In this document: piece by piece, positions 37,498 to 49,805 of the stretch
Layout of the letters: each line of letters begins with the position of its first letter
How positions within the stretch are numbered: position 1 is the first letter of the stretch
DNA from: Shouchella tritolerans
GTDB taxonomy: Bacteria > Bacillota > Bacilli > Bacillales > Bacillaceae_D
Length of the DNA: 64,000 bases
Direction of reading: 5' to 3'
Assembly (NCBI RefSeq): GCF_025770735.1
Contig: NZ_JAODPB010000011.1
Coordinates: 1-64,000 of the forward strand
The notes under the pieces: model-generated
What the model was told of the DNA's origin: nothing
Seen by the model: only the letters and a program-made list of their open reading frames with translations
Databases searched by the model: none
Position numbers and translations under genes: made by a program

Positions 37498-39576
37498 TTA
37501 AGCACCCGTTTGTTTTTTGATAATTTCTTCGGCAATGCTCTTCGGCACTTCTTCGTAGTGGTCGAAAACCATTGAGTATGTGCCACGTCCTTGCGTACGA
37601 GAACGAAGGCTTGTTGCATAACCGAACATTTCCGCAAGCGGTACAAACGCTTTTACAACTTGCGCATTTCCACGTGCTTCCATGCCTTCGACACGGCCCC
37701 GGCGTGCTGTAACGTCACCCATAATGTCACCCATGTATTCTTCTGGGACGACAATTTCAACTTTTGAAATCGGCTCAAGCAGAACTGGGTCACATTTTGA
37801 CTTAGCGTTTTTAAGCGCCATTGAAGCGGCGATCTTAAAGGCCATTTCAGAAGAGTCAACATCATGGTATGAACCGTCATAAAGCTTTGCTTTAATGTCG
37901 ATGACAGGATAGCCTGCAATCATACCGTTTTGCAACGCTTCTTCAATACCCGCTTGAACGGACGGGATGTATTCACGAGGAACGACGCCTCCGACAATCG
38001 CGTTTTCAAATTCAAAGCCAGCGCCTTCTTCGTTTGGCGAGAACTCAACCCAAACGTGTCCGAACTGACCGCGTCCACCAGATTGGCGAACGAATTTGCC
38101 TTCCACTTGTGCAGCAGTACGGATTGTTTCACGGTAAGAAACTTGCGGCGCACCAACGTTCGCTTCGACCTTAAACTCGCGGCGTAGACGGTCAACGATA
38201 ATGTCAAGGTGAAGCTCACCCATACCACCAATAACCGTTTCACCCGTCTCTTCGTCCGTAAATGTTTTGAAAGTCGGATCTTCTTCAGCAAGCTTGGCAA
38301 GCGCAATACCCATTTTGTCTTGGTCGGCCTTTGATTTCGGCTCAACGGACAAATGGATAACTGGATCTGGAAATTCCATAGACTCTAAAATAACAAGATT
38401 TTTCTCGTCGCATAGAGTATCGCCAGTTGTTGTATCTTTCAAACCAACAGCAGCTGCAATATCTCCGGAGTAAACAGTTGAAATTTCCTCACGGGAGTTT
38501 GCGTGCATTTGCAGGATACGTCCGATACGCTCACGCTTGTCTTTCGTTGCATTGCGCACATAGGAACCAGAGTTAAGCGTACCTGAGTAAACACGGAAGA
38601 ATGTAAGTTTCCCTACAAATGGATCCGTCATTACTTTAAAAGCCAATGCGGCAAACGGTTGGTCGTCGCCAGGCTCACGCGTTACTTCTTCGTCTGTTCC
38701 AGGGACTTGGCCGCGGATTGCTGCGACGTCAAGCGGTGATGGCAAGTAGTCAAGCACTGCATCAAGAAGCGCTTGAACCCCTTTGTTCTTAAAGGCAGTA
38801 CCACAAACGACTGGGTAGAACTCAACATTACAAGTTCCTTTGCGGATAGCCGCTTTTAGTTCGTCTTTTGTTAATTCTTCGCCTTCTAGATACTTCATCA
38901 TGAGCTCTTCGTCTAATTCTGCTACAGCTTCAACCAACGATTCACGAAGGCTTTCCGCTTCGTCTTTATAGTCAGCAGGAACTTCAGTAACTTCCCAATC
39001 TTGGCCTAAGTCGTCTTTCGAAATATGCGCTTGCATTTCGATCAAATCGACAAAGCCGACGAAATCATCTTCAGCGCCAATCGGCAACTGGATTGGATGT
39101 GCATTGGCCTGCAAACGGTCACGCAAAGTGCTTACAGAATACATGAAATCGGCACCGGTTTTGTCCATTTTGTTGATGAATACAATACGCGGCACCCCGT
39201 ATGTCGTCGCTTGACGCCATACTGTTTCTGTTTGCGGCTCAACGCCTGATTGCGCGTCAAGTACCGCAACAGCTCCATCAAGTACACGTAACGAACGTTC
39301 AACTTCAACTGTAAAGTCTACGTGTCCAGGTGTATCAATAATGTTGATACGGTGGCCTTTCCACTGAGCTGTTGTAGCCGCAGACGTGATCGTAATGCCA
39401 CGTTCTTGCTCTTGCTCCATCCAGTCCATTTGGGAGGCACCTTCGTGTGTTTCACCAATCTTGTGCACACGACCTGTGTAGAACAAAATACGTTCTGTTG
39501 TCGTCGTTTTACCGGCATCAATGTGAGCCATGATGCCGATATTACGCGTATCTTTTAAGGAGAATTCTCTTGCCAT
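37498..39576 (-). CDS. fusA: Elongation factor G
   Basis: 692 aa. P-loop [10 protein letters not shown] at 18-27, DTPGHVDF and NKMDKTGAD motifs in the G domain, then domains II-V ending [11 protein letters not shown]. Catalyses ribosomal translocation and, with RRF, recycling. Follows rpsG by 38 bases. Confidence 0.99.
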   Translation of the reverse strand: MAREFSLKDTRNIGIMAHIDAGKTTTTERILFYTGRVHKIGETHEGASQMDWMEQEQERGITITSAATTAQWKGHRINIIDTPGHVDFTVEVERSLRVLDGAVAVLDAQSGVEPQTETVWRQATTYGVPRIVFINKMDKTGADFMYSVSTLRDRLQANAHPIQLPIGAEDDFVGFVDLIEMQAHISKDDLGQDWEVTEVPADYKDEAESLRESLVEAVAELDEELMMKYLEGEELTKDELKAAIRKGTCNVEFYPVVCGTAFKNKGVQALLDAVLDYLPSPLDVAAIRGQVPGTDEEVTREPGDDQPFAALAFKVMTDPFVGKLTFFRVYSGTLNSGSYVRNATKDKRERIGRILQMHANSREEISTVYSGDIAAAVGLKDTTTGDTLCDEKNLVILESMEFPDPVIHLSVEPKSKADQDKMGIALAKLAEEDPTFKTFTDEETGETVIGGMGELHLDIIVDRLRREFKVEANVGAPQVSYRETIRTAAQVEGKFVRQSGGRGQFGHVWVEFSPNEEGAGFEFENAIVGGVVPREYIPSVQAGIEEALQNGMIAGYPVIDIKAKLYDGSYHDVDSSEMAFKIAASMALKNAKSKCDPVLLEPISKVEIVVPEEYMGDIMGDVTARRGRVEGMEARGNAQVVKAFVPLAEMFGYATSLRSRTQGRGTYSMVFDHYEEVPKSIAEEIIKKQTGA

Positions 39577-39614
39577 AGGTTCGTTCTCCTTTCTCTATCG
39601 AGTGAATAAGATTC

Positions 39615-40085
39615 TTACCAACGATAATGAGCAAATGCTTTGTTCGCTTCTGCCATTTTGTGCGTGTCTTCGCGCTTCTTGACAGCCGCGCCAGCATTGT
39701 TGGCTGCATCAAGAATTTCGTTAGCGAGACGCTCTTCCATTGTCTTTTCGCCACGAAGACGTGCGTAATTGACCAACCAACGCAAACCTAGAGTCGTACG
39801 ACGCTCTGGTTTCACTTCAATTGGCACTTGATAGTTGGAACCGCCGACACGGCGAGCTTTCACTTCAAGGACAGGCATAATGTTTTTCAACGCTTGATCG
39901 AATACTTCCATTGGATCGTTACCGCTACGCTCTTTTACTAGTTCAAACGCATTATAAAGAATCGTTTGTGCTGTTCCACGCTTCCCGTCAACCATGATGC
40001 GGTTAATGAGGCGGGTAACAAGTTTAGAGTTATATATTGGATCAGGCAATACGTCGCGACGTGCAACTGGACCTTTACGAGGCAT
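39615..40085 (-). CDS. rpsG: 30S ribosomal protein S7
   Basis: 156 aa beginning [20 protein letters not shown], with [20 protein letters not shown] and [13 protein letters not shown] at the end. Primary assembly protein of the 30S head. ATG 40085 follows AGGAGGGGG; upstream frame to 40106 rejected. Confidence 0.98.
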   Translation of the reverse strand: MPRKGPVARRDVLPDPIYNSKLVTRLINRIMVDGKRGTAQTILYNAFELVKERSGNDPMEVFDQALKNIMPVLEVKARRVGGSNYQVPIEVKPERRTTLGLRWLVNYARLRGEKTMEERLANEILDAANNAGAAVKKREDTHKMAEANKAFAHYRW

Positions 40086-40128
40086 GTTTCCCCCTCCTTT
40101 CAACATTTATCTACATTAAAAACGTAGG

Positions 40129-40572
<444 letters not shown>

Positions 40573-40615
40573 TTAAGACCACTGATCCAGGTGGTTCATG
40601 TTTAGGCAAAAGAAT

Positions 40616-40645
40616 ATATTGTAAGGCGTCAGCGCCAAACAATAT
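40616..40645 (-). terminator. Hairpin after rplGB, possible attenuator before rpsL
   Basis: Inverted repeat ATATTGT-AA-GGC ... GCC-AA-ACAATAT on the minus strand, directly after the rplGB stop, followed by a modest T-rich stretch (ATTCTTTTG). A second small hairpin (CCAC/GTGG) precedes rpsL. It may partly terminate or process the rpoBC-rplGB transcript. Confidence 0.45.
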
Positions 40646-40647
40646 CT

Positions 40648-40896
40648 TTACTTCCTTAACGCTACAGCAGCAGCGCCAACATCAATTCCGCAAGCTTTTC
40701 CTAGCCGTTTCATTGAGTCGACATACACGACCGTCACATCTGTATCTTTCGCGGCTTCAAGTACGTCTGCCACAACTCGTGGGTCAGCGTCTTTTGCCAC
40801 GTACAATTCACTGACTAAACGAGCGTGTAAAGCTTTTTGTGTCTGTTTCTTACCGATAATCGGATCTTTTGCCTGCTCCACTTTTTCATAAGACAT
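40648..40896 (-). CDS. rplGB: L7Ae-family ribosomal/RNA-binding protein (YbxF)
   Basis: 82 aa, L7Ae/L30e/Gadd45 fold: [11 protein letters not shown] start, [24 protein letters not shown] and [16 protein letters not shown]. YbxF of B. subtilis binds K-turn RNA and associates with ribosomes in growth. Start ATG 40896 fits GGAGG and the family; the adjacent ATG at 40899 is possible. Located between rpoC and rpsL as in other bacilli. Confidence 0.94.
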   Translation of the reverse strand: MSYEKVEQAKDPIIGKKQTQKALHARLVSELYVAKDADPRVVADVLEAAKDTDVTVVYVDSMKRLGKACGIDVGAAAVALRK

Positions 40897-40996
40897 CATT
40901 CTCATCCTCCAAAGCAACAGGCCTCATCAGGCACACTTTGATATATTATCACCGCCTGATAGGCTGTGTCAACAGCCTATCGCGGCGATTCTAAAA

Positions 40997-43900
40997 TTAA
41001 TCTTGGACAAGCACTTCTTCTGGCGTACCCGCTTCTTCATTCTCAGCTCTTTCATCATGAGTGGAATGAATGCCGAGCGTTTTATAGCGAGCAAGCCCTG
41101 TTCCCGCCGGAACGAGTTTGCCGATGATGACATTTTCTTTCAAGCCAAGCAACTCGTCGCGTTTTCCTTTAATGGCTGCATCCGTCAAGACACGTGTGGT
41201 TTCTTGGAATGAAGCAGCAGATAAGAAGGAATCCGTTTCAAGTGAAGCTTTCGTAATGCCTAACAGCACTGGGCGGCCAGTAGCTGGACGCATATTGCTT
41301 AACAACACTTTCTTGTTTGCTTCGTTAAAGCGTTGAATTTCAACGAGAGAGCCAGGAAGAATGCCTGTATCTCCAGCATCAACGACACGCACTTTGCGAA
41401 GCATTTGCCGAACCATTACTTCAACGTGCTTATCGCCAATTTCTACCCCTTGGAGACGGTATACTTTTTGGACTTCACGGAGCAAGTATTCTTGTACGCC
41501 ACCCATACCCGTTACTTTGAGAAGTTCTTTTGGATCAATCGAACCTTCTGTTAACGTTTGGCCAGCAACAACCTTGTCCCCGACTGCCACTTTCAGACGA
41601 GAGCCATACGGAATCGAGTAACTTTTCGTCTCGAGTTCACTTTGTACAGTGACTTCACGTTTGTCGCCGTCTCTGACATCGACCACATCGCCGTCGATTT
41701 CGGTAATAACGGCCTGCCCTTTTGGATTACGGGCTTCAAACAGCTCTTGAATACGTGGAAGACCTTGGGTAATATCGTCTCCAGCAACACCGCCTGTGTG
41801 GAACGTCCGCATTGTTAGCTGCGTTCCTGGTTCCCCGATGGACTGGGCGGCGATGATGCCAACTGCTTCGCCAACTTCTACATCGCTGCCAGTAGCGAGG
41901 TTGCGGCCATAGCAAGCCTTGCACACGCCGTGATGTGTGTTACAAGTGAAGACAGACCGAATCGTTACTGATTCAACGCCAGCATCAACAATTTGTTTAG
42001 CTGTGTCCTCATTCATCAACTCGCCGCGGTGGACAAGGACCTCATCCGTTTCTGGATGACGCACCGTTTTGAAAGCAACACGGCCGACTAAACGGTCGTA
42101 AAGGCCTTCAATCGTTTCGGTACCTTCTTGAATCGCCGTCACTTCCAAGCCACGGTCTGTGCCACAGTCATTTTCCCGAACAATGACATCTTGGGCTACG
42201 TCAACAAGGCGGCGTGTCAAGTAACCTGAGTCAGCTGTTTTCAGCGCTGTATCAGCAAGACCTTTCCGGGCTCCGTGCGTTGAAATAAAGTACTCAAGGA
42301 CTGTCAGCCCTTCACGGAAGCTCGATTTAATTGGAAGTTCAATGATCCGTCCAGATGGGTTGGCCATCAAACCACGCATACCAGCAAGCTGGGTAAAGTT
42401 TGAGGCGTTACCACGAGCGCCTGAATCACTCATCATGAAGATTGGATTGCGGGCATCAAGGGTACCCATGAGCTTGCTTTGGATTAAGTCTTTGGCGTCG
42501 CTCCAAATTGAGATGACGCGGTCGTAGCGCTCTTCTTCCGTGATCAAACCACGGCGGAATTGCTTCATGATGCGCTCGACTTTTTTGTCCGCTTCATCAA
42601 GAATTTCTTTCTTCTCGGAAAGGACGACAATGTCTGACACGCCTACCGTGATCCCGGCTTTCGTTGAATACTTAAAGCCAAGGTCTTTCATCCGGTCAAG
42701 CATTTTAGACGTTTCCGTAATCTTGAATTTCTTGAACACTTCCGAAATGATGTTGCCAAGAAACCCTTTTTTAAACGGCGGAACAAGATCCCGTTCTTTT
42801 AAGAGTTGTTTTACATTGGTGTTGCTTGGTACCAAGTATTTTTCTGGCGTCTTCACTTCCAAGTTCGACGCCGTCGGCTCATTGATGTACGGGAACGAGT
42901 CAGGCATAATCTCGTTAAACAAAAGTTTTCCGACTGTTGTCAATAGCAACATGTTCGACTCTTCGTCAGCAAACGTCGGTTTATTCAGCGATGCCACTGG
43001 AACAGCAATACGTGTATGCAAGTGGACATAGCCGTTTTGATACGCGATTAGCGCTTCGTTGGAATCTTTAAATACAGAGCCTTCCCCACGGGCATTTGCA
43101 TTTTCCATTGTCAAATAATAGTTTCCTAAAACCATATCTTGAGAAGGCGTTACAACCGGTTTGCCATCTTTAGGGTTCAAGATGTTTTGTGCAGCAAGCA
43201 TGAGAATCCGTGCTTCCGCTTGTGCTTCCGCCGACAACGGCACGTGGACAGCCATTTGGTCGCCGTCAAAGTCGGCGTTGTATGCTGTACAGACAAGCGG
43301 ATGCAATTTAATTGCACGCCCTTCTACTAAGATAGGCTCGAACGCTTGAATTCCAAGACGGTGCAATGTTGGCGCACGGTTCAGGAGGACAGGATGCTCG
43401 CGGATGACTTCTTCAAGCACATCCCAAACTTCCGGCTGGACACGCTCGACTTTCCGCTTAGCGCTCTTAATGTTATGGGCAAGCCCTTTAGAAACAAGCT
43501 CTTTCATCACAAAAGGCTTGAATAATTCTAGCGCCATTTCTTTTGGAAGCCCGCATTGGTACATTTTCAAGTTAGGACCAACTACGATAACCGAACGGCC
43601 GGAATAGTCAACCCGTTTTCCGAGCAAGTTTTGGCGGAAACGCCCTTGTTTCCCTTTTAGCATATGGGACAATGATTTTAACGGACGGTTCCCTGGGCCA
43701 GTAACTGGGCGGCCGCGGCGTCCATTATCAATCAAGGCATCGACAGCTTCTTGAAGCATCCGCTTCTCATTTTGCACAATAATGTTCGGCGCTCCTAAAT
43801 CAAGCAACCGTTTCAAACGGTTATTGCGGTTAATGACGCGGCGGTACAAGTCATTTAAATCAGAAGTAGCAAAGCGGCCGCCATCTAGCTGTACCATTGG

Positions 43901-44617
43901 CCGTAATTCTGGCGGAATGACAGGAAGAACATCAAGCACCATCCATGACGGTTCATTACCAGAATTGCGGAATGCTTCCAGCACTTCTAGCCGTTTAATC
44001 GCACGTGTACGCCGTTGCCCTTGTGCTGTTTCGAGCTCTTCTTTAAGGGCATTGACTTCTTTTTGTAAGTCAATGTCGGCAAGCAATTTGCGAATCGCTT
44101 CCGCACCCATAGAAGCTGTAAACGTACGGCCATATTTATCGTAATAAGCACGGTACTCTTTCTCTGACAAAAGCTGTTTTTTCTCTAGTGGTGTATCGCC
44201 TGGTTCAGTCACTACATAAGAAGCGAAGTAAATGACTTCCTCAAGGGAACGGGGCGACATATCCAGCACAAGGCCCATCCGACTTGGAATCCCTTTAAAA
44301 TACCAAATATGCGACACAGGAGCGGCAAGCTCAATATGCCCCATCCGTTCCCGGCGCACTTTTGCACGGGTAACTTCAACGCCGCAGCGATCGCAAACGA
44401 CCCCTTTGTAACGGACACGCTTATATTTTCCGCAGTGGCATTCCCAGTCTTTCTGCGGCCCAAAAATACGCTCACAGAACAAACCATCTTTTTCCGGCTT
44501 TAATGTCCGGTAGTTGATTGTTTCTGGTTTTTTGACTTCTCCACGGGACCACGAGCGGATTTTATTTGGTGATGCCAAACCAATTTTCATGTATTCAAAG
44601 TTATTTACATCGATCAA
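40997..44617 (-). CDS. rpoC: RNA polymerase beta' subunit
   Basis: 1206 aa from a TTG start at 44617: GGGAGG is eight bases upstream and the protein then begins (M)[16 protein letters not shown] as in B. subtilis. Zinc site [20 protein letters not shown] near 60-80, catalytic [12 protein letters not shown], bridge helix/trigger-loop region with [16 protein letters not shown], and second zinc cluster [15 protein letters not shown]. The frame is open 28 codons further upstream, but that part is spacer with hairpins. Confidence 0.98.
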   Translation of the reverse strand: MIDVNNFEYMKIGLASPNKIRSWSRGEVKKPETINYRTLKPEKDGLFCERIFGPQKDWECHCGKYKRVRYKGVVCDRCGVEVTRAKVRRERMGHIELAAPVSHIWYFKGIPSRMGLVLDMSPRSLEEVIYFASYVVTEPGDTPLEKKQLLSEKEYRAYYDKYGRTFTASMGAEAIRKLLADIDLQKEVNALKEELETAQGQRRTRAIKRLEVLEAFRNSGNEPSWMVLDVLPVIPPELRPMVQLDGGRFATSDLNDLYRRVINRNNRLKRLLDLGAPNIIVQNEKRMLQEAVDALIDNGRRGRPVTGPGNRPLKSLSHMLKGKQGRFRQNLLGKRVDYSGRSVIVVGPNLKMYQCGLPKEMALELFKPFVMKELVSKGLAHNIKSAKRKVERVQPEVWDVLEEVIREHPVLLNRAPTLHRLGIQAFEPILVEGRAIKLHPLVCTAYNADFDGDQMAVHVPLSAEAQAEARILMLAAQNILNPKDGKPVVTPSQDMVLGNYYLTMENANARGEGSVFKDSNEALIAYQNGYVHLHTRIAVPVASLNKPTFADEESNMLLLTTVGKLLFNEIMPDSFPYINEPTASNLEVKTPEKYLVPSNTNVKQLLKERDLVPPFKKGFLGNIISEVFKKFKITETSKMLDRMKDLGFKYSTKAGITVGVSDIVVLSEKKEILDEADKKVERIMKQFRRGLITEEERYDRVISIWSDAKDLIQSKLMGTLDARNPIFMMSDSGARGNASNFTQLAGMRGLMANPSGRIIELPIKSSFREGLTVLEYFISTHGARKGLADTALKTADSGYLTRRLVDVAQDVIVRENDCGTDRGLEVTAIQEGTETIEGLYDRLVGRVAFKTVRHPETDEVLVHRGELMNEDTAKQIVDAGVESVTIRSVFTCNTHHGVCKACYGRNLATGSDVEVGEAVGIIAAQSIGEPGTQLTMRTFHTGGVAGDDITQGLPRIQELFEARNPKGQAVITEIDGDVVDVRDGDKREVTVQSELETKSYSIPYGSRLKVAVGDKVVAGQTLTEGSIDPKELLKVTGMGGVQEYLLREVQKVYRLQGVEIGDKHVEVMVRQMLRKVRVVDAGDTGILPGSLVEIQRFNEANKKVLLSNMRPATGRPVLLGITKASLETDSFLSAASFQETTRVLTDAAIKGKRDELLGLKENVIIGKLVPAGTGLARYKTLGIHSTHDERAENEEAGTPEEVLVQD

Positions 44618-44837
44618 GGGGCCAACCTCCCTTATGATTTCACCCAATGTGGGTAACTGTTCAATGCGGATTATTCTTGAGGGGCAAAGGGGAAGAAACA
44701 CATGTTTCTCCCCTCAGACTGTAGACAAACGCTCGCATACGTCATCGTTTGCCTCGGTCATCTGCTTTAGAACCGTCGTTCCACGCGCAAGCACTGTTGC
44801 TCATGGATAGTCGTTCTATTCGCATCTCCCCTGCCCT
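44618..44837 (-). other. Structured rpoB-rpoC intergenic region
   Basis: 220 bases without a gene. Minus-strand RNA can form three hairpins: CAAACG/CGTTTG (about 44730-44755), a strong one GGGGAGAAACA/TGTTTCTTCCCC (44689-44713, one bulge), and ACCCA/TGGGT next to the rpoC ribosome site. No full-length ORF is supported. Role may be transcript processing or tuning of beta' to beta ratio (inference). Confidence 0.55.
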
Positions 44838-47800
44838 TTATAGTTGTGATTCGTTCGTCTCTAAGTTGAGGTTGAGTTTTTCAGACGTTTGGTCTTCTTC
44901 GTCATCCAGCTCACGCATTTCAATTTCCTCTTCGTTGCTGGAGAGCATCTTCACATCCATGCCCAACGATTGCAATTCTTTAATGAGGACTTTAAACGAT
45001 TCTGGCACCCCTGGCTCAGGAACGTTTTCCCCTTTTACAATTGCCTCGTACGTTTTCACACGCCCAACAACGTCATCTGATTTAACAGTGAGGATTTCTT
45101 GGAGCGTGTAAGCAGCACCATATGCTTCCAGTGCCCATACTTCCATCTCCCCGAAACGCTGTCCACCAAATTGAGCTTTACCGCCAAGAGGCTGCTGCGT
45201 AACGAGTGAGTACGGGCCTGTTGACCGCGCATGGAGCTTGTCGTCAACCATATGGGCAAGCTTGATCATATACATAATCCCAACGGATACGCGGTTGTCA
45301 AACGGTTCGCCAGTACGGCCATCATATAAAATTGTTTTTCCGTCTCGGGCCATGCCTGCTTCTTCCAATGTGCCCCAAACATCTTCTTCACTGGCGCCGT
45401 CAAATACTGGAGACGCAACATGGATGCCTAGTTTGCGGGCAGCCATACCAAGATGGAGTTCAAGCACTTGTCCGATATTCATCCGCGAAGGCACACCAAG
45501 TGGGTTTAACATAATGTCAACAGGCGTTCCGTCTGGTAAAAACGGCATATCTTCTTCTGGCAGGATTCGGGAAATAACACCTTTGTTCCCGTGACGGCCA
45601 GCCATTTTATCGCCCTGGTTAATTTTCCGCTTTTGTACAATGTAGACACGGACAAGTTGGTTGACGCCTGGAGGAAGTTCATCGCCGTCTTCACGGTTAA
45701 AGATTTTCACATCAAGAACGATTCCGTCTCCACCATGCGGTGCACGCAATGAAGTATCCCGCACTTCACGGGCTTTCTCTCCAAAAATCGCATGCAAGAG
45801 GCGTTCTTCCGCCGTCAGCTCCGTTACGCCTTTTGGCGTCACTTTACCAACAAGAATGTCGCCATCTTTGACTTCAGCCCCGATGCGAATAATTCCCCGC
45901 TCGTCAAGGTTGCGTAATGCATCCTCACCAACGTTCGGAATATCGCGCGTAATCTCTTCAGGTCCGAGTTTTGTATCACGGGCATCCGATTCATATTCCT
46001 CAATATGAATGGACGTATAAACGTCATCTTTGACAAGGCGCTCACTTAAAATGATCGCATCCTCGTAGTTGTAGCCGTCCCATGTCATAAAGGCGACAAG
46101 CACATTGCGGCCAAGCGCCATTTCGCCCATCTCCATTGAAGGACCATCTGCGAGGATTTCACGTTTTTCAACGCGATCGCCTTCGCGTACAATCGGGCGC
46201 TGATTATAACTTGTGCCCTGGTTGGAGCGCACAAATTTTTGTAGTTTGTATTTATCAAGGTCGCCTTTCGTTTCTTTGCCATCTACTTCTTCAATGCGGC
46301 GGACCCAAATTTCTTTAGCAGTAACGCGTTCAACGATACCGGCATATTTTGAGACAACAGCAGCCCCTGAATCTTTAGCAGACACGTGCTCCATCCCTGT
46401 TCCGACAAGCGGTGCTTCTGGAACGAGCAAAGGCACGGCCTGGCGCTGCATGTTTGCGCCCATTAGTGCGCGGTTCGAGTCGTCATTTTCCAAAAACGGA
46501 ATACATGACGTCGCGGCAGAGACAACTTGTTTAGGCGAAACGTCCATATAGTCGACACGATCACAAGGAACGACGGTGTTTTCACCGCGGAAGCGGGCAA
46601 TGATGTTATCATCGACAAACGATCCGTCTTCATTCAGCTTCGCATTTGCTTGGGCAACTACATAATTGTCCTCTTCATCGGCTGTTAAATAGTCAATTCG
46701 CGATGTCACTTTCCCTGTTTCAGGGTCAACACGGCGGTATGGTGTTTCCATAAAGCCGAACTCATTCACTTTCGCATAAGAGGACAGCGTGTTAATTAAG
46801 CCGATGTTCGGACCTTCCGGCGTTTCAATCGGACACATCCGGCCGTAATGGGAGTAATGAACGTCACGCACTTCCATTCCAGCGCGCTCCCGAGTTAAGC
46901 CACCTGGTCCAAGCGCTGAAAGACGGCGCTTATGCGTCAGTTCAGCAAGGGGGTTCGTTTGGTCCATGAACTGCGAAAGCTGCGAGCTACCAAAGAACTC
47001 TTTTATCGAGGCAATGACTGGACGAATGTTAATAAGCGCTTGTGGCGTAATTACATTCGGGTCTTGAATCGACATCCGTTCCCGTACCACGCGCTCCATC
47101 CGAGAAAGGCCAATCCGGAATTGGTTTTGTAACAGTTCTCCAACGGAACGGAGACGGCGATTGCCCAAATGGTCAATGTCATCTGTATCGCCGACACCAT
47201 GCAGCAAGTTGAAGAAATAGCTGATGGAAGCGATGATATCGGCAGGGGCAATATGCTTCACGTCGCGTTCCACCATGCCGTTGCTAATAACAGAAATAAC
47301 GCGCTCGCCCTCGTAGTCATCTGCTACATAAATTTTAACCGATTGAATTTCAACGTCGGATTCCTCAAGAACGCCGCCAGATGTACGGGCTGTACGGAAA
47401 CCAACATTTTTCTCCAAATGCGGGATCAGTTTATCCAACGTTCTGCGGTCAAGCAGTGTTCCCTCTTCAGCTAGAACTTCACCTGTTTCCGGATCAACAA
47501 GCTTTTCCGCCAAACGTTGGTTAAATAGCCGATTTTTGATATGAAGCTTTTTATTTATTTTATAACGACCGACATTTGCGAGGTCATAACGCTTAGGATC
47601 GAAAAAGCGAGATTCAAGCAAGCTTTTCGCATTTTCTACTGTTGGCGGCTCGCCTGGGCGCAAACGCTCATAGATTTCAAGCAGCGCTTTATCGGTTGAA
47701 TCTGTGTTATCTTTCTCAAGCGTGTTGCGCAAATACTCGTTTTCGCCTAAGAGGTCAACGATTTCTTGATCAGACCCAAAGCCTAGAGCACGCAAAAGTA

Positions 47801-48380
47801 CTGTTACTGGAATTTTACGAGTACGGTCAATACGTACATAAACAATATCTTTTGCATCTGTCTCAAGCTCAAGCCACGCTCCACGGTTCGGAATGACAGT
47901 GGCAGTAAAGCCTTTTTTTCCGTTTTTGTCGAGCTTTTGGCTATAGTAAACGCTCGGTGAGCGAACAAGCTGAGAAACGATAACGCGCTCAGCGCCATTG
48001 ATGATAAATGTCCCTGTTTCTGTCATCAACGGGAAATCGCCCATAAAGACTTCCTGTTCTTTTACTTCGCCTGTCTCTTTATTAATAAGACGAACTTTGA
48101 CACGTAGAGGAGCGGCAAAGGTCACGTCACGCTCTTTTGACTCATCAACAGGATACTTTGGTTCTCCTAGACTGTAATCAATAAACTCTAACACTAAATT
48201 GCCAGTGAAGTCTTGGATCGGTGAGATGTCTTGAAACATCTCCCGCAAACCCTCATCAAGAAACCATTGATAAGAAGCTGTTTGAATTTCAATCAAGTTT
48301 GGCAGTTCGAGCACTTCATTAATTCGCGCATAGCTTCTCCGCTGGCGGTGGCGTCCATACTGAATTAGTTGACCTGTCAA
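44838..48380 (-). CDS. rpoB: RNA polymerase beta subunit
   Basis: 1180 aa from TTG 48380, eight bases after AAGGGG, giving the family start (M)[18 protein letters not shown] at 48389 is a poorer choice. The rifampicin region [16 protein letters not shown] ... [13 protein letters not shown] is unmodified. Other blocks are [16 protein letters not shown] and [17 protein letters not shown]-type end with [20 protein letters not shown]. The acidic C-terminal tail is short. Confidence 0.98.
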   Translation of the reverse strand: MTGQLIQYGRHRQRRSYARINEVLELPNLIEIQTASYQWFLDEGLREMFQDISPIQDFTGNLVLEFIDYSLGEPKYPVDESKERDVTFAAPLRVKVRLINKETGEVKEQEVFMGDFPLMTETGTFIINGAERVIVSQLVRSPSVYYSQKLDKNGKKGFTATVIPNRGAWLELETDAKDIVYVRIDRTRKIPVTVLLRALGFGSDQEIVDLLGENEYLRNTLEKDNTDSTDKALLEIYERLRPGEPPTVENAKSLLESRFFDPKRYDLANVGRYKINKKLHIKNRLFNQRLAEKLVDPETGEVLAEEGTLLDRRTLDKLIPHLEKNVGFRTARTSGGVLEESDVEIQSVKIYVADDYEGERVISVISNGMVERDVKHIAPADIIASISYFFNLLHGVGDTDDIDHLGNRRLRSVGELLQNQFRIGLSRMERVVRERMSIQDPNVITPQALINIRPVIASIKEFFGSSQLSQFMDQTNPLAELTHKRRLSALGPGGLTRERAGMEVRDVHYSHYGRMCPIETPEGPNIGLINTLSSYAKVNEFGFMETPYRRVDPETGKVTSRIDYLTADEEDNYVVAQANAKLNEDGSFVDDNIIARFRGENTVVPCDRVDYMDVSPKQVVSAATSCIPFLENDDSNRALMGANMQRQAVPLLVPEAPLVGTGMEHVSAKDSGAAVVSKYAGIVERVTAKEIWVRRIEEVDGKETKGDLDKYKLQKFVRSNQGTSYNQRPIVREGDRVEKREILADGPSMEMGEMALGRNVLVAFMTWDGYNYEDAIILSERLVKDDVYTSIHIEEYESDARDTKLGPEEITRDIPNVGEDALRNLDERGIIRIGAEVKDGDILVGKVTPKGVTELTAEERLLHAIFGEKAREVRDTSLRAPHGGDGIVLDVKIFNREDGDELPPGVNQLVRVYIVQKRKINQGDKMAGRHGNKGVISRILPEEDMPFLPDGTPVDIMLNPLGVPSRMNIGQVLELHLGMAARKLGIHVASPVFDGASEEDVWGTLEEAGMARDGKTILYDGRTGEPFDNRVSVGIMYMIKLAHMVDDKLHARSTGPYSLVTQQPLGGKAQFGGQRFGEMEVWALEAYGAAYTLQEILTVKSDDVVGRVKTYEAIVKGENVPEPGVPESFKVLIKELQSLGMDVKMLSSNEEEIEMRELDDEEDQTSEKLNLNLETNESQL

Positions 48381-48672
48381 CTGATTCACCCCTTAAATCT
48401 CGCGTTATAGTATCTAAAAAACACTGTTTATAAGCTGCATCAAAAACCTATAAACAGAGGTACCCGTTCAGACAAAAAGGCTTGTTTTTGTATCGAATCT
48501 GCGAAGAGACTATACAAAACCGCAAAAAAGCTTTATAGTATGAAAATCAGGAACCTTTTTTACGAGAACAAAACCCATTGTACTAGCATAACCAAAAATG
48601 AACCGTTTCAATCACTGAGTCTTTCCTCATGAATCTGGAAACGGCAAATTAGGCAGTTATACGCATTAAATG
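48381..48672 (-). promoter_or_regulatory. Long 5' leader of rpoB
   Basis: About 290 transcribed bases without a gene. A perfect 9-bp stem CTGTTTATA/TATAAACAG (48424-48457) lies about 45 bases before the start. A further stem ACAAAAA/TTTTTGT (48470-48500 region) and T-rich stretches that could pause polymerase are visible. No known leader family is recognised. Confidence 0.5.
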
Positions 48673-48701
48673 ATAATATCATAGTCAAAACCAGCAGTCA
48701 A
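48673..48701 (-). promoter_or_regulatory. Sigma-A promoter of rpoBC
   Basis: Minus-strand TTGACT (48696-48701) and TATTAT (48673-48678) with 17-base spacing; the -35 overlaps the last codons of rsmC. It starts a transcript with a long leader. Confidence 0.65.
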
Positions 48702-49312
48702 TTCTTTTTTGCAAGAAAGACATAATAACCCTTCTTTTTCCCCTTGACCTCGACATTTTCTGCCCCAAAAAGCTCAGCTAACTTTTGCTTGGTCGATGGC
48801 GCCCCTTGCTTTTTTTGGATCACTACCCAAAGTTCCCCCTCAGGAATTAACCGTTCGTACGCTTGTTCATAAATGTCGTAGACGACGTTCTTTCCAGCAC
48901 GTATCGGCGGATTCGTTACAACCGCAGCATAACGGGCCACTTGCTCAAAACCAGCTAAGCCCCGTTCATTGAAACGAACGTCGGCATTTTTTACACCGTT
49001 TTCTTTGGCGTTTTTTTCCGCCAATTGGCAAGCGCGTTCATTGACGTCTACCATAACGACCCGCCTTGAAGGGTCCGCTTTTGCCAACGCTAGCCCAATC
49101 GGCCCATACCCGCAGCCAACATCAAGTATATCGCCATCGAGTTCAGGAAAGGCAAATGTCTCAATGAGAAGTCGACTTCCAAAATCGACTTCACCTTTCG
49201 AAAACACACCGCGGTCTGTTGTAAAGGAAAACGATTCTCCTCGCAGCGTGAATGTCCATGTTTTTTCATCATGGGGCGAAGACGGTTGGTTTGTATAATA
49301 ATGCTCACTCAA
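48698..49312 (-). CDS. rsmC: Class I SAM-dependent methyltransferase (RsmC-like, YbxB)
   Basis: 204 aa from TTG 49312, eight bases after AAAGGAG; the product then begins (M)SEHYYTNQPSS, like YbxB. SAM motif DVGCGYGPIGLALA, acidic VDVNERA, and the N-P-P-I catalytic motif in VTNPPIRAGK, typical of guanine-N2 methyltransferases. Probable target 16S rRNA G1207 by homology with RsmC, though this is a half-size protein without the N-terminal domain of the E. coli enzyme. It lies between rplL and rpoB. Confidence 0.93.
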   Translation of the reverse strand: MSEHYYTNQPSSPHDEKTWTFTLRGESFSFTTDRGVFSKGEVDFGSRLLIETFAFPELDGDILDVGCGYGPIGLALAKADPSRRVVMVDVNERACQLAEKNAKENGVKNADVRFNERGLAGFEQVARYAAVVTNPPIRAGKNVVYDIYEQAYERLIPEGELWVVIQKKQGAPSTKQKLAELFGAENVEVKGKKKGYYVFLAKKN

Positions 49313-49340
49313 GGCGATCACTCCTTTCATGAATGGGAAA

Positions 49341-49371
49341 AGAAGGCCCGCGGATGTTCCGCGGGCCTTCT
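49341..49371 (-). terminator. Terminator of rplJ-rplL
   Basis: 14-bp perfect stem AGAAGGCCCGCGGA / TCCGCGGGCCTTCT with a three-base loop, followed by TTTCCC on the minus strand, 18 bases after the rplL stop. Because rsmC starts close behind, some read-through is likely. Confidence 0.85.
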
Positions 49372-49388
49372 CGTGCGAGGCTAAACGC

Positions 49389-49751
49389 CTACTTCAACTC
49401 GACGCTAGCGCCTGCTTCTTCAAGCTTGCCTTTGATTTCTTCGGCTTCTTCTTTCGCAACGCCTTCTTTAATTGGAGCCGGAGCACCATCAACAAGGGCT
49501 TTTGCTTCTTTCAAGCCAAGGCCAGTGATTTCGCGAACCACTTTGATAACGCCAATTTTAGAAGAACCAGCAGACTCAAGAACAACATCGAATTCAGTTT
49601 GTTCAGCTGCGCCACCTTCTGCTGCGCCGCCAGCAACTGCTACAGGCGCTGCTGCTGTTACACCAAACTCCTCTTCGATTGCTTTTACAAGGTCATTAAG
49701 TTCAAGAACAGTCATTTCTTTAATCGCTTCAATGATTTGGTCTTTGCTCAT
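49389..49751 (-). CDS. rplL: 50S ribosomal protein L7/L12
   Basis: 120 aa: N-terminal dimerisation helix [20 protein letters not shown], Ala/Gly-rich hinge ([17 protein letters not shown]), and C-terminal factor-binding domain with [20 protein letters not shown]. Multi-copy stalk protein anchored by L10. Confidence 0.98.
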   Translation of the reverse strand: MSKDQIIEAIKEMTVLELNDLVKAIEEEFGVTAAAPVAVAGGAAEGGAAEQTEFDVVLESAGSSKIGVIKVVREITGLGLKEAKALVDGAPAPIKEGVAKEEAEEIKGKLEEAGASVELK

Positions 49752-49805
49752 TGTAAATCCTCCTAGTCAATTTTCATTATGAAATGCATTTAAGCAAGCA
49801 ACAAT

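Noticed and set aside
42540-43031. Plus-strand frame antisense to rpoC (163 codons)
   Set aside because: Fully inside a confidently assigned gene, no supporting motif.
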